The notes under the pieces were generated by a model, which was given only the letters and a program-made list of their open reading frames with translations, did no database searches and had not been told where the DNA came from. 64,000 nt of DNA, from contig NZ_WHUF01000002.1 of the NCBI RefSeq assembly GCF_009380165.1, positions 1,054,001 to 1,118,000 on the forward strand, read 5' to 3'. The translations under genes and the position numbers were made by a program. Of this stretch, positions 16,805 through 25,508 are shown in pieces (the stretch's first letter is position 1; each line of letters starts with the position of its first letter). This DNA comes from Rugamonas rivuli (GTDB lineage: Bacteria > Pseudomonadota > Gammaproteobacteria > Burkholderiales > Burkholderiaceae_D).

Positions 16805-18016
16805 TTAGTGGGTGACGGGTTTTCCGGTCAGGGCCAGCAGCCATGCGAGCAGGCTGACGACCAGGCTGGCCAGCACGCCCCAGGCCAGTTTCAGCGCGCT
16901 GTCGAACAGCAGCGGCGCCACCAGGCCGGACACCAGCGCGAACAGCAGCATCTGGATGAAGGACTGCATCGACGACGCCAGCCCGCTGTTGTTCGGGAAG
17001 TACTCCAGCGCGATCAGCGACAACGGCGTCATCGCCAGCGCCAGGCCGAAGGAGTAGATAAACAGCGGCATCACGGCGTAAGGCACGGCGGCGACGAAGA
17101 CGCTGTTGTAGGCGACGTTGATGATGCCGGCCGCGATCATGACCGCAAAGCCCATCCACACCTGCGTCTTGCGCGCGAACTTGTGGGCGAACTTGCCTGA
17201 CAGCGCCGAGCCGACCACCATGCCGCTGATCAGCGGCACGAACATCCATGCGAACGCGGTCTCCGGCAGATGCAGGATGTTCATCACGAAGTAGGCGGCC
17301 GAGCCGATATACAGCGCCACGCCCGCGAAGCTCATGCCGACCGCGATCGACAGCAGCAGGAAGTGGTGGTGGCACAGCACCTTCCAGTAGTTGGCGGCGA
17401 TGGCGCCGAGGTGGAAGGGATGGCGGTCCTTGACGGCCAGGCTTTCCGGCAGCGCGCGCTGCACGGCGATGAACATCAGGATGCCGAAGCCGCTCAGGAA
17501 CCAGAAGATCGAACGCCAGCCGAAGCTCACCTGCAGCCAGCCGCCCAGCACGGGCGCGATGGCCGGCGCCAGGCCGAACACCATCATGATGTGCGACAGG
17601 ATCTTCTGCGCGGCGGCGCCGGAGAAGCGGTCCTGCACGATGGCGCGGCCGACCACCGAACCCGCGCCGGCCGCCAGGCCCTGCACGATGCGGCAGGCCA
17701 GCAGCACGCCGATGGACGGCGCCATCGCGCCGACGATGGAGGCGGCGATGTAGGCCACCAGCGAGATCAGGATCACCGGACGGCGGCCGAAGGAGTCCGA
17801 CAGCGTGCCGTAGAACAGCATCATGAAGGCGAAGCAGAACAGGAACATGCTCAGCGTCTGCTGGATCAGCATCGGACTGGCGTCGAAGGTCTGGGCGATC
17901 GCCGGAAACGACGGCAGGTAGGTGTCGATCGCCAGCGGCCCGACCATGGTCAGGCCGGCCAGCAGCAGTGTCAGCAAAATATTCATGAAAGGCGTATTGT
18001 TCGGTGGAGCCGGCAT
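16805..18016 (-). CDS. MFS multidrug efflux transporter, Bcr/CflA type
   Basis: 403 residues and about 12 membrane segments. Early motifs fit the Bcr/CflA drug-resistance group: DTYLPSFPAIAQTF near residue 36, the MFS loop YGTLSDSFGRRPV near 70 and the antiporter motif region RIVQGLAAGAGSVVGRAIV near 115. Two starts are possible, 18016 or the ATG at 17986 that begins MNILLTLLL, and neither has a clear ribosome site. An inverted repeat lies just upstream. The gene is divergent from the serine acetyltransferase gene. Confidence 0.85.
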   Translation of the reverse strand: MPAPPNNTPFMNILLTLLLAGLTMVGPLAIDTYLPSFPAIAQTFDASPMLIQQTLSMFLFCFAFMMLFYGTLSDSFGRRPVILISLVAYIAASIVGAMAPSIGVLLACRIVQGLAAGAGSVVGRAIVQDRFSGAAAQKILSHIMMVFGLAPAIAPVLGGWLQVSFGWRSIFWFLSGFGILMFIAVQRALPESLAVKDRHPFHLGAIAANYWKVLCHHHFLLLSIAVGMSFAGVALYIGSAAYFVMNILHLPETAFAWMFVPLISGMVVGSALSGKFAHKFARKTQVWMGFAVMIAAGIINVAYNSVFVAAVPYAVMPLFIYSFGLALAMTPLSLIALEYFPNNSGLASSMQSFIQMLLFALVSGLVAPLLFDSALKLAWGVLASLVVSLLAWLLALTGKPVTH

Positions 18017-18023
18017 TTTACGC

Positions 18024-18044
18024 GATATGCGGTCATCGCATATC
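18024..18044. promoter_or_regulatory. perfect inverted repeat in the divergent MFS / epsC region
   Basis: GATATGCG, a 5-base spacer (GTCAT), then CGCATATC. It lies 8-28 bp upstream of the MFS start and about 95 bp from the serine acetyltransferase start. It is a plausible operator, perhaps for the MocR or another regulator. Confidence 0.4.
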
Positions 18045-18137
18045 CAAGGGCGAAATCATTCCTTCGCCCGCTGCCGACGGACGATTAAGCTGCGAGGATG
18101 GGCGATGCTGCCCGCGTTTTTAATTATTCGAGACATT

Positions 18138-19061
18138 ATGACTATCGATACCTATGACGGAACCGGCGTCAAGCCGTCGCACTGGAACCTGGGCAGCGTG
18201 ATCGAGCAGCTGCGCGTGTCGCGCGAGGCCACGCACAATATCCGCCATCACGGCAAGGTGCGCGAGCTGCCGTCGCGCGAGGCGCTGACGATCATCGTCA
18301 ACGGCCTGTCGGCGGCGCTGTTCCCCACCCACTACGGCCGTCCCAACCTGACCGACGAGAGCATCGACTACTTCGTCGGCGACACACTCAACACCACCTT
18401 GAACCGGCTGACGGAGCAGGTGCGGCGCGGCCTGCAGTTCTCGCTGGAAGACGCCGTGCCGGACGACGAGGAGCTGACGCGCCAGGCCAACGCCATCACG
18501 CGCGAGTTCGCAGCCGGCCTGCCGGGCATACGCGGCCTGCTGGTATCCGACGTGCAGGCCGCGTTCTCCGGCGATCCGGCGGCGACCTCGGTGGCCGAGA
18601 TCATGCTGTGCTATCCGGGCACCATCGCCATCCTGTACTACCGGCTGGCGCACAGCCTGCACCGCCTGGGCTCTCCGTTCCTGGCGCGGCTGATATCGGA
18701 CATCGGCCATTCGCTGACCGGGATCGACATCCACCCCGGCGCGCAGATCGGCGGCAGCTTCTTCATCGACCACGGCACCGGCGTGGTGATCGGCGAGACG
18801 GCCATCCTCGGCCAGCGCGTGCGCCTGTACCAGCACGTGACGCTGGGCGCCAAGCGCTTCCCGGCGGACGAGAAGGGCAGCTTGATCAAGGGCGTGCCGC
18901 GCCATCCGGTGGTGGAGGACGACGTGGTGATCTACGCCGGCGCCACCATCCTGGGGCGCATCACCATCGGCGCCGGCTCCACCATCGGCGGCAATGTCTG
19001 GCTGACGCAGAGCGTGCCGGCGGGGAGCAATGTGTCGCAGGCTCAGATGCGCAACGACTAG
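18138..19061 (+). CDS. epsC: serine O-acetyltransferase, EpsC/SrpH type
   Basis: A 307-residue cytoplasmic enzyme that acetylates L-serine with acetyl-CoA for cysteine synthesis. A helical N-terminal domain is followed by the left-handed beta-helix with hexapeptide repeats (IDIHPGAQIGGSFFIDHGTG near residue 196, then VVIGETAILG) and the catalytic His of the DIHPGA and FIDHGTG motifs. It is longer than the CysE type and fits the EpsC/SrpH group. ATG 18138 was chosen because the longer frame from 17922 would run through the opposite MFS gene. It is probably monocistronic. Confidence 0.9.
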   Translation: MTIDTYDGTGVKPSHWNLGSVIEQLRVSREATHNIRHHGKVRELPSREALTIIVNGLSAALFPTHYGRPNLTDESIDYFVGDTLNTTLNRLTEQVRRGLQFSLEDAVPDDEELTRQANAITREFAAGLPGIRGLLVSDVQAAFSGDPAATSVAEIMLCYPGTIAILYYRLAHSLHRLGSPFLARLISDIGHSLTGIDIHPGAQIGGSFFIDHGTGVVIGETAILGQRVRLYQHVTLGAKRFPADEKGSLIKGVPRHPVVEDDVVIYAGATILGRITIGAGSTIGGNVWLTQSVPAGSNVSQAQMRND

Positions 19062-19286
19062 CCATGCTAGAATCGGCGCTCTTCCATTCCACCGGAGCGC
19101 GCCGACATGAACAAGTAATGCCTACTGACTTATCGCTGCCTACACGCGATCTGCCTGCCGCATACTGTACGTTCATTTCCAGCGTTGCTTCCGCGCGCGC
19201 CTGTTCCATCGGGCCGCGCCAGTTCGTTACGCCATCCTGCGGTCGCAGTATCGAGGGCAGTTTCTCCATCTATTCAAGGAAAACTC
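19062..19286. other. 225-bp intergenic region with no gene recognised
   Basis: The gap holds a three-codon frame (ATG AAC AAG TAA at 19107-19118) and an open stretch of about 60 codons from 19119 without coding character. No hairpin or clear promoter was found. Confidence 0.5.
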
Positions 19287-20087
19287 ATGCCTCATACGGA
19301 TAACAATTCTATCGATGTATTCAACCATAACCGCGCTTCGTGGGACCGCCAGGCGGCGCAGCATTGCGAGTGGTCGCAGCCCGTGGGGGCGGACGAAATC
19401 TCCGCCGCCCGCAACGGCAACTGGCAAGTCAGGCTGACGCCGGGGGCTTTGCCCGCCGGCTGGCTGGGCGATGTGCGCGGCCTGCGCATATTGTGCCTGG
19501 CCTCGGGCGGCGGGCAGCAGGCGCCGGTGCTGGCGGCGGCCGGCGCCATCGTCACCGTATTCGACGCCTCGGATCTGCAATTGCAGCAGGATCGCATGGT
19601 GGCGCAGCGCGACGGCCTGGAACTGAAGGTGGTGCAGGGCGATATGCGCGATCTGTCGGTGTTTGCCGATGCGTCCTTCGATCTGGTTTTTCATCCGATC
19701 TCCAACCTGTATGTGCCGGACATCCGGCCCGTCTGGCGCGAGTGCTTCCGCGTGCTGCGTAGCGGCGGCAGTTTGCTGAGCAGTTTCTATAACCCGGTGG
19801 TGTTTGTCGGCGACCGCGCCCCGCATTATGCAGAACAGGGGGTGATATGTCCGCGCTTCACGTTGCCGTATTCCGATGTCGATCATTTGAGTGCGGAGGC
19901 GCTGGCGGAGAAGCGTCAGCGCGGCGATGCACTGGTGTTCGGCCATAGCCTGAGCGAGCAAATCGGCGGCCAGATGGACGCAGGCTTTGTGCTGACCGGC
20001 TTCCATGAAGACCATCAACCGCAGCCGCGCTTTGTGATCGACCGCTATCTGCCAACCTTCCTGGCGACGCGCGCCAGCAAGCCCTGA
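19287..20087 (+). CDS. class I SAM-dependent methyltransferase
   Basis: A 266-residue soluble protein. The Rossmann-type SAM site is the glycine-rich LCLASGGGQQAPVLAAAGA (near residue 70), with an acidic residue at the end of strand 2 (VFDASDLQL), then VVQGDMRDLSVF and FDLVFHPISNLYV in motif IV. The substrate is unknown. The start at 19287 is supported by AAGGA six to ten bases upstream. An upstream frame from 19185 has no support. A hairpin follows the stop. Confidence 0.85.
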   Translation: MPHTDNNSIDVFNHNRASWDRQAAQHCEWSQPVGADEISAARNGNWQVRLTPGALPAGWLGDVRGLRILCLASGGGQQAPVLAAAGAIVTVFDASDLQLQQDRMVAQRDGLELKVVQGDMRDLSVFADASFDLVFHPISNLYVPDIRPVWRECFRVLRSGGSLLSSFYNPVVFVGDRAPHYAEQGVICPRFTLPYSDVDHLSAEALAEKRQRGDALVFGHSLSEQIGGQMDAGFVLTGFHEDHQPQPRFVIDRYLPTFLATRASKP

Positions 20088-20101
20088 TTGCAGCGGAGGG
20101 G

Positions 20102-20125
20102 CGGGCAACGCGTTTGCGTTGCCCG
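20102..20125 (+). terminator. hairpin after the methyltransferase gene
   Basis: A perfect 10-bp stem (CGGGCAACGC with GCGTTGCCCG) and a four-base loop lie 15 bp after the stop. No T tract follows, so termination may be rho-dependent or incomplete. Confidence 0.5.
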
Positions 20126-20169
20126 TGATATTCTGAATGACGTTTTACTGAATATGCATGGAGTATTGA

Positions 20170-21012
20170 ATGACGGATCAATCGAAGTACGTACCACCCA
20201 AAGTCTGGACTGCCGCAAGCCCTTCGGGCGGCACGTTCGCAAGCATCAACCGTCCGGTGGCAGGCGCCACGCACGACAAGGAACTCCCGGTCGGCAAGCA
20301 CCCGTTGCAGCTGTATTCGCTGGGAACGCCGAACGGCGTCAAGGTGACGATCCTGCTGGAAGAGTTGCTGGCGCTCGGCCATGCCGGCGCCGAATACGAT
20401 GCGTGGCTCATCCGCATCAACGACGGCGACCAGTTCTCCAGCGGCTTTGTCGACATCAATCCGAATTCGAAGATCCCGGCGCTGGTCGACCGCAGCAGCG
20501 AGAAGCCGCTGCGCGTGTTCGAATCCGGTTCCATCCTGGTGTACCTGGCGGAGAAGTTCGGCGCCTTCCTGCCGAAGGACCTGGCTGCGCGCACCGAGAC
20601 CTTGAACTGGCTGTTCTGGCAGATGGGTTCCGCGCCATTCCTTGGCGGAGGGTTCGGCCATTTCTACGCCTATGCGCCGGAAAAAATCGAATACGCGATC
20701 AACCGCTATGCGATGGAAGCCAAGCGCCAGCTCGACGTGCTCGATCGCCAGCTGGCCGAGCACCGCTACATCGCCGGCGATGAGTACACCATCGCCGACA
20801 TGGCGATCTGGCCTTGGTACGGCGTGCTGGTACTCGGGAAGATTTACGGCGCCGGCGAGTTCCTGTCGGTGCACGAGTATAAAAACGTCAAGCGCTGGGC
20901 CGACGACATCGCCGCGCGGCCGGCGGTGATCCGCGGCCGCAAGGTCAATCGCACCTTCGGCGAGCCGGAAGAGCAGGTGCCTGAGCGGCACAGCGCCTCG
21001 GATCTGGATTGA
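20170..21012 (+). CDS. yghU: glutathione S-transferase, YghU-type disulfide-bond oxidoreductase
   Basis: A 280-residue cytosolic GST. After a ~45-residue N-terminal extension typical of YghU (YVPPKVWTAASPSGGTFASI, then INRP), the thioredoxin-like domain begins at LQLYSLGTPNGVKVTILLEE. The glutathione site has NPNSKIPALVD and FESGSILVYLAEKFG. The helical domain ends with the family's YTIADMAIWPWYG. YghU-type enzymes reduce disulfides with two bound glutathiones. Length agrees with the family. Confidence 0.92.
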   Translation: MTDQSKYVPPKVWTAASPSGGTFASINRPVAGATHDKELPVGKHPLQLYSLGTPNGVKVTILLEELLALGHAGAEYDAWLIRINDGDQFSSGFVDINPNSKIPALVDRSSEKPLRVFESGSILVYLAEKFGAFLPKDLAARTETLNWLFWQMGSAPFLGGGFGHFYAYAPEKIEYAINRYAMEAKRQLDVLDRQLAEHRYIAGDEYTIADMAIWPWYGVLVLGKIYGAGEFLSVHEYKNVKRWADDIAARPAVIRGRKVNRTFGEPEEQVPERHSASDLD

Positions 21013-21185
21013 TACTATGGGTTGTAAGAAGCAACTCATTTGACCGCCTCCAGTGGGGCTACGGCTGAATGTTGTTAAAAAAGGATAATTTTTTATTATT
21101 TAACCAGAGGTGACAGTTGGCGTATATTTCTGCTTCTTTTCTAGTATTTAATGCTTAACGTATTAACCACTAGGGAAGGATAATA

Positions 21186-22877
21186 ATGACTACGCAACTT
21201 TGTCTTGACCGGATTGCACAGCAGCCGCCCCCACTCAATCACCAGTGCCCGAGCATCTGCGGCACTGCGGACTTTATCAATAACACCCATTGCTCGGCGT
21301 TGGGCATGCCGGTCGACACCCCCTTTCTTACCCTGGACCCCAATGGTGGAGGGCAGGGGGTGCCTGCCTATTGCTATTGCTGCTGTTCTTGTTTTACCGC
21401 CGGTACGCCGATCGAGAAAGACCATGGCACCTGGGCCATGGTGCAGGACCTGGAGGCGGGCCAAACCATCCTGGCCGCCGGCGCCGACCTGAAGTGGCAA
21501 GCCACGGAGATTAAATTCCGCAGCGGCCCGACGTCCAGCGCCGACATCCACGGCTTGATACTGATTTTCTATCAGATGCAAGGCGAGGCCGCGCCGCGTC
21601 AAATCCTGGTAACGCCGGGCCACCTCTTTCTGCTGGCCTCAAATGGCCGCTTGAAGGCATCGCAGTATCTGGCGCCGGGCGATCTGCTGGCGCAAGCGGA
21701 CGGCGGCTCGGCCAAGGTGATCCTCGGCATCCTGAATGATCAGCCGGTTCCCACCTCGATACACTCGCTGGCGCTGGTCGGCGACTACGACGGCAGCAAC
21801 CTGGCCGGCCATCTGGTCAACTCGAACGGCATCGTCACCGCGGACTACGAGGTACAGGTCCATTTCGAAGCCGATGGCGCGACGGCGCTTGGCGCGGAGC
21901 AGGAGCTGCCGCCGGAAATCGGCACTCCCGAGTATGCGGCCCTGCACCACGGGCCGGCCGCCATGGCGCTGGTAACGACGGCGTTGCCGTCGGTCTTTGG
22001 CGGCGTCAACCACAACCTGGTGACGGTGCCGCAAAGCGCCAAGCGCTGGCTCACGGCGGACCAGGCGCAGTACCTGGCATCGACGGTCAAGTTCCGCTCG
22101 CTCGGCGATCCTTCGCCCCGCATCGCGGCGCAGCGCGTAATCGGCTGGGCCAGGACGGTCTATCCCAATCTGGTGTTCCTGGTCGATTGGCGTAGCACCG
22201 AGCCTAACGTTTCAGCGTTTGTCTCCGACGGCCAATCCTTTGTCGTGATCAGCGGCGCGTTCCTGCGGCTGCCCGGCGTGTTCTCCGAACTGGCGCTGAT
22301 CGCCCTGACCAGCATGGCTGAGCGTCTCGGCGGCCGGAACTGCGTCTGCGACGCCGACTATCAGGCGGTGGCCTACGTTCTGCGCCGCATGGTCACGGAT
22401 ACCGTGTATGTGGGCGTGGTGTCGCGCGGCCTGGAGCAGTTCGGGGCGTTGTGCAAGCTGTTCGGCGTAGAGTCGGCGGCGGATCTCGATCCTTGCGCCA
22501 ACCCCGGCATCGCCTGCCGGCAGCAAACCATGACGAACGCCTTGAGCTTCTTCGGCGTTCCCGCGTGCGGCGTGCCGCCGCCGACCGGCTTGCGGTTGGA
22601 GAAAGCGGTGCTGTCGGCCGCGCGCGACGTGTTGAGTGTCACCTTCAGTCTTCCGGTCGAGAAGACTTCCGGCCAGAATGTCGCGAATTACTCGCTGCTG
22701 CCCGCCATGGCCATTGCCAGCGCGACGATCGACCCGGCCAATGCTGCGCTGGTGCGCCTGAGCGTCAGCGGCGCGGTGGGCAGCGGCAGCATGGTGTTGC
22801 TGGCCGAGCGTGTGGTGTCGCAAGATAATCAGCCGCTGGCTGCGGACGGCAATCACTTGCTCGTCCAGCTGGCCTAG
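21186..22877 (+). CDS. Hint-domain protein with Cys-rich N-terminus and C-terminal Ig-like domain
   Basis: 563 residues, unknown function. Residues 1-68 hold nine of the first ten cysteines, including a CYCCCSC cluster ending at Cys69. Cys69 opens a Hint (hedgehog/intein) module: block A is CFTAGTPI, block B is TPGHLFLL (near residue 145), and a closing region HLVNSNGIVTADYEVQ comes near 220. The usual terminal His-Asn is missing, so full splicing is unlikely, but N-terminal cleavage at Cys69 is possible. Residues ~290-420 (FVVISGAFLRLPGVFSELAL, then CDADYQAVAYVL) look like an M48-type protease region without its HExxH. Residues ~465-560 resemble an SbsA/Big-type Ig domain (VTFSLPVEKTSGQNVANYSL). 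No signal peptide is obvious. A GGGAAGGA ribosome site precedes the ATG. It is the first gene of a three-gene unit. Confidence 0.75.
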   Translation: MTTQLCLDRIAQQPPPLNHQCPSICGTADFINNTHCSALGMPVDTPFLTLDPNGGGQGVPAYCYCCCSCFTAGTPIEKDHGTWAMVQDLEAGQTILAAGADLKWQATEIKFRSGPTSSADIHGLILIFYQMQGEAAPRQILVTPGHLFLLASNGRLKASQYLAPGDLLAQADGGSAKVILGILNDQPVPTSIHSLALVGDYDGSNLAGHLVNSNGIVTADYEVQVHFEADGATALGAEQELPPEIGTPEYAALHHGPAAMALVTTALPSVFGGVNHNLVTVPQSAKRWLTADQAQYLASTVKFRSLGDPSPRIAAQRVIGWARTVYPNLVFLVDWRSTEPNVSAFVSDGQSFVVISGAFLRLPGVFSELALIALTSMAERLGGRNCVCDADYQAVAYVLRRMVTDTVYVGVVSRGLEQFGALCKLFGVESAADLDPCANPGIACRQQTMTNALSFFGVPACGVPPPTGLRLEKAVLSAARDVLSVTFSLPVEKTSGQNVANYSLLPAMAIASATIDPANAALVRLSVSGAVGSGSMVLLAERVVSQDNQPLAADGNHLLVQLA

Positions 22878-22886
22878 GAGGGCGCG

Positions 22887-23441
22887 ATGATTGCCCCCTT
22901 CAAGGCTGTCGCCGCCGCCGGTGACTGGAGTGCTCAGCTCCACGCGTTGGCTGAGTTGTTGCAGATGGATGTGCTGCCGCCGGGCCAGGTTTTGCGCAGG
23001 GCGCTGGCCGATGATCGCTACGCGTCGAACTTGTTCATGAGCCGGGGCCAGCCGACGCTGTTGCGCAAGCTGCTGGCATCGCCCGGCAATGCCGCCTTTG
23101 CCGAGGCCGCAGTCGCCGCCGATAGCGCCGATATCGCCGCCGTCCCGGCCTTGGCTACCGTCGGCCATGCGGTCGCCGCGATGGGGCGCTGGGCCGCCAG
23201 CGGCTTTGCGACGCTCAGCGTGGATCAGGCCGAGGCGCGGATGGCGGTGTGCCGGCCGTGCGCGCACTATACGGCGGCGCCGAAAAATCTCCTCTATGGA
23301 CTCACCTTCGATGCCGCAGTCGACATGAATATCTGCTCGGCCTGTGGATGCGTCGCGCGCCGCAAGGCTAAATTGGCGAGCGAGGATTGTCCCAAGGGCT
23401 ACTGGCCGATAACGCAAAGCAAGGAGACTCACCATGCATAG
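22887..23441 (+). CDS. small zinc-ribbon-like protein of unknown function
   Basis: A 184-residue protein with no recognised domain in its helical N-terminal two thirds (segment NLFMSRGQPTLLRKLLASPG near residue 50). The C-terminal ~60 residues carry a metal-binding pattern: CRPC near 125, CSACGC near 150, then CPKGYW near 170. This looks like a treble-clef or zinc-ribbon fold. GGAGG lies just before the ATG, 9 bp after the previous stop. The end overlaps the next gene by 8 bases. No signal peptide is seen. The tight spacing suggests it works with the Hint and metzincin proteins, perhaps as a chaperone or modifier. That role is inference. Confidence 0.7.
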   Translation: MIAPFKAVAAAGDWSAQLHALAELLQMDVLPPGQVLRRALADDRYASNLFMSRGQPTLLRKLLASPGNAAFAEAAVAADSADIAAVPALATVGHAVAAMGRWAASGFATLSVDQAEARMAVCRPCAHYTAAPKNLLYGLTFDAAVDMNICSACGCVARRKAKLASEDCPKGYWPITQSKETHHA

Positions 23442-25407
23442 CATCTCTGTCAAGCTGGCCGCGCTCGCTGTGCTCGGTTGCATCGCGTGCTCTCCGGCCG
23501 ATGCCGGCATGCCGGACCAGCGCAACGCCGTGCTGCCGCCGGCGGCCGCGGGCCCGGTGATCGACACTTCGCAGTTCAATGCGGGTGTGGATCCGGTCGT
23601 CAGTTCAGCAACGGTGACACAGATCGAAGTCACTCAAGGCATCCAGGATATCGACCATAGCGTTGGCATCATTTCGTCGCGGCGCACGCTGGTCCGGGTG
23701 TTCCTGGATGTGAACACCCCGGCGGGCTATGGGCTGGTCAGCGGCAAGTTGCAAGTCAACGCGCCCAACGGCCAGGTATTGACGCTCGATCCCATTTCAT
23801 CGGTGTCGGTGCTGTCGCAATGGAACGGTAAGCTGGAACTGCAGCGCAGCTGGGCGGATCTGGCGCTGACTTTTGACGTCCCCATCGCCAATATGGTGCC
23901 GGGGGCCTTTAGCGCCAAGCTGGTCTCGTTGCGCGACATGTTCAACCAGGGCCGGGATATTCCTTGCGCTAATTGCGCGGCCACCACGCGCGCGGTGAAT
24001 GTGGTCGCCGGTGTTCCCTTCCGTTTGACTGTCATCGGCTTGCAATACGTTGACGGCAATGGCGTTCAGCGCAACCCCAAGCAAGTGGATTACGACCGCA
24101 TCAATTCCTGGTTTCAGCGCGGCTACCCGATCACCAACCTGGTGTACAACACCCGGAGCGTGGCTGCGACCAATCCGTGGCCGTTCGACTGCGGGCAGGC
24201 GAATGCCCAGGTCGCGCAGATCCGGGCGCTGGACGTGAATAACGGGACCGATCGCCGGACCCATTATTTCGGCCTGGTCGATGACGGCGGCGGCTTCATG
24301 CGAGGGTGTGCCGCGGTTCCGGGAGTGCCGACGCCAAGCGCGATCGGTTCCGGCCCCACCGGTGCGAGCAATTGGGGTTGGGATTTCGACGGTTCCTACG
24401 GGGATTGGTATACCGGCCACGAAGTTGGACACACTCTGGGCCGCTCGCACGTCGGCGGTTTCTGCGGCGAGTCCGGCACCGATCCCAACTATCCGTTCGC
24501 CAACGGCCAGATTGCCGACGCGACGCATCCGTTTGTCGGATATGACGGGGGCCAGGCCGATCTGGCGGTGTTGCCCCGGCGTGCCCAGCCTGGCAGGGTG
24601 TCGCCATATGCCGCCACCCCGGTCTCGATCTGGAATGATGTGATGAGTTATTGCCCCCGGCAGTGGCTCAGTTCCTATACTTACGAGGCCATCCGTACGC
24701 GCATCACTGCGGAAAATGCGCTGCCCGCAGGCCCGGCGCCCGCTGCCGCGCTGGAGTCCGGCCTTGCCCTGACGAGCGGCAAACAGCTGTTCATCGTGGC
24801 GCGGCTGGACGATGGCTGGTCGAGTGGCGCCATCGCCAGCATTTCGCCGGTAACGCTGGCGGAGGCCAACGTCGGCGCCGTGGCCGGTGGGCCGGAAGTT
24901 GTCACGCTGGACGCCAAGGGTACTGTGATCGGCCGCACGCCTGTGCAGGTGTTTTATCTTGAGGATGGCGGCGGCGCAGGACCACGCCGTCCCGGCTTGA
25001 TCAGCGCTGCCGTGCCGGCATCGCCTGCGGTAAAAGGGGTGCGTATCGAAGTGGATGGTAAGGCGATCGCTACGATACAGGCCAGGCAGCAGGGGCCGCA
25101 GCTCAAGCTGGCCGCGCCCTCGCTGGGGCCGGCCGCTGCGGCGCTGAACAACAATGTGCCCGGTTCAGTGCTGTTGCGCTGGTCCGGCGCCCATCCCCAG
25201 GGGCAGGCGCTGTCCTACTCGGTGCTGCTGAGCGGCGACAACGGACGTACCTGGCGCACGTATGCGGTGGGTCTGACCAAGCCCGAACTGCGCTTGCCTG
25301 CCAATGTCGCGGCCGACCTGGGCAGCAAGGCGCAGCCCGTTCGTTACCGCGTCATCGCCAGTGACGGGTTCAACACCGCGCAGGTGGATGGAACGTTGAA
25401 GAACTGA
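23434..25407 (+). CDS. exported metzincin-like zinc metalloprotease
   Basis: 657 residues. The N-terminal signal peptide (MHSISVKLAALAVLGCIAC, then SPADA) most likely ends at ADA before Gly25, though Cys16 could act as a weak lipobox. A beta-rich domain (VTQIEVTQGIQDID, RTLVRVFLDVN) precedes the catalytic part. The extended zinc motif HEVGHTLGRSH (near residue 330) fits HExxHxxGxxH, and a Met turn (VMSYC near 403) follows. Both are hallmarks of metzincins. The last ~230 residues are beta-rich and end in a fibronectin-like region (VLLSGDNGRTWRTYAVGL). It overlaps the upstream gene by 8 bases. Substrate unknown. It could process the Hint protein or an external target. Confidence 0.8.
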   Translation: MHSISVKLAALAVLGCIACSPADAGMPDQRNAVLPPAAAGPVIDTSQFNAGVDPVVSSATVTQIEVTQGIQDIDHSVGIISSRRTLVRVFLDVNTPAGYGLVSGKLQVNAPNGQVLTLDPISSVSVLSQWNGKLELQRSWADLALTFDVPIANMVPGAFSAKLVSLRDMFNQGRDIPCANCAATTRAVNVVAGVPFRLTVIGLQYVDGNGVQRNPKQVDYDRINSWFQRGYPITNLVYNTRSVAATNPWPFDCGQANAQVAQIRALDVNNGTDRRTHYFGLVDDGGGFMRGCAAVPGVPTPSAIGSGPTGASNWGWDFDGSYGDWYTGHEVGHTLGRSHVGGFCGESGTDPNYPFANGQIADATHPFVGYDGGQADLAVLPRRAQPGRVSPYAATPVSIWNDVMSYCPRQWLSSYTYEAIRTRITAENALPAGPAPAAALESGLALTSGKQLFIVARLDDGWSSGAIASISPVTLAEANVGAVAGGPEVVTLDAKGTVIGRTPVQVFYLEDGGGAGPRRPGLISAAVPASPAVKGVRIEVDGKAIATIQARQQGPQLKLAAPSLGPAAAALNNNVPGSVLLRWSGAHPQGQALSYSVLLSGDNGRTWRTYAVGLTKPELRLPANVAADLGSKAQPVRYRVIASDGFNTAQVDGTLKN

Positions 25408-25415
25408 AGTCCATG

Positions 25416-25452
25416 CCGCTCCTGGCCGCCGGCGGTGGCGTGGCAGGAGCGG
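25416..25452. terminator. hairpin between convergent metalloprotease and metQ genes
   Basis: A perfect 9-bp stem (CCGCTCCTG 25416-25424 with CAGGAGCGG 25444-25452) contains a smaller CCGCC/GGCGG stem. No T tract follows on either strand. Its position between converging genes suggests a shared terminator. Confidence 0.5.
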
Positions 25453-25508
25453 GGTAGTGTCGGGAATCGCCGGACGCAGAAAGAAGCAGCACGGCCTATC
25501 CGGCAAGC

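Noticed and set aside
19107-19303. Small ORFs between the serine acetyltransferase and methyltransferase genes
   Set aside because: One is only three codons and the other has no ribosome site, no clear composition signal and runs into the next gene's start.
21069-21113. A 14-codon frame (MLLKKDNFLLFNQR) before the Hint gene
   Set aside because: It lies in AT-rich DNA, has no clear ribosome site or regulatory codon pattern, and could be chance.
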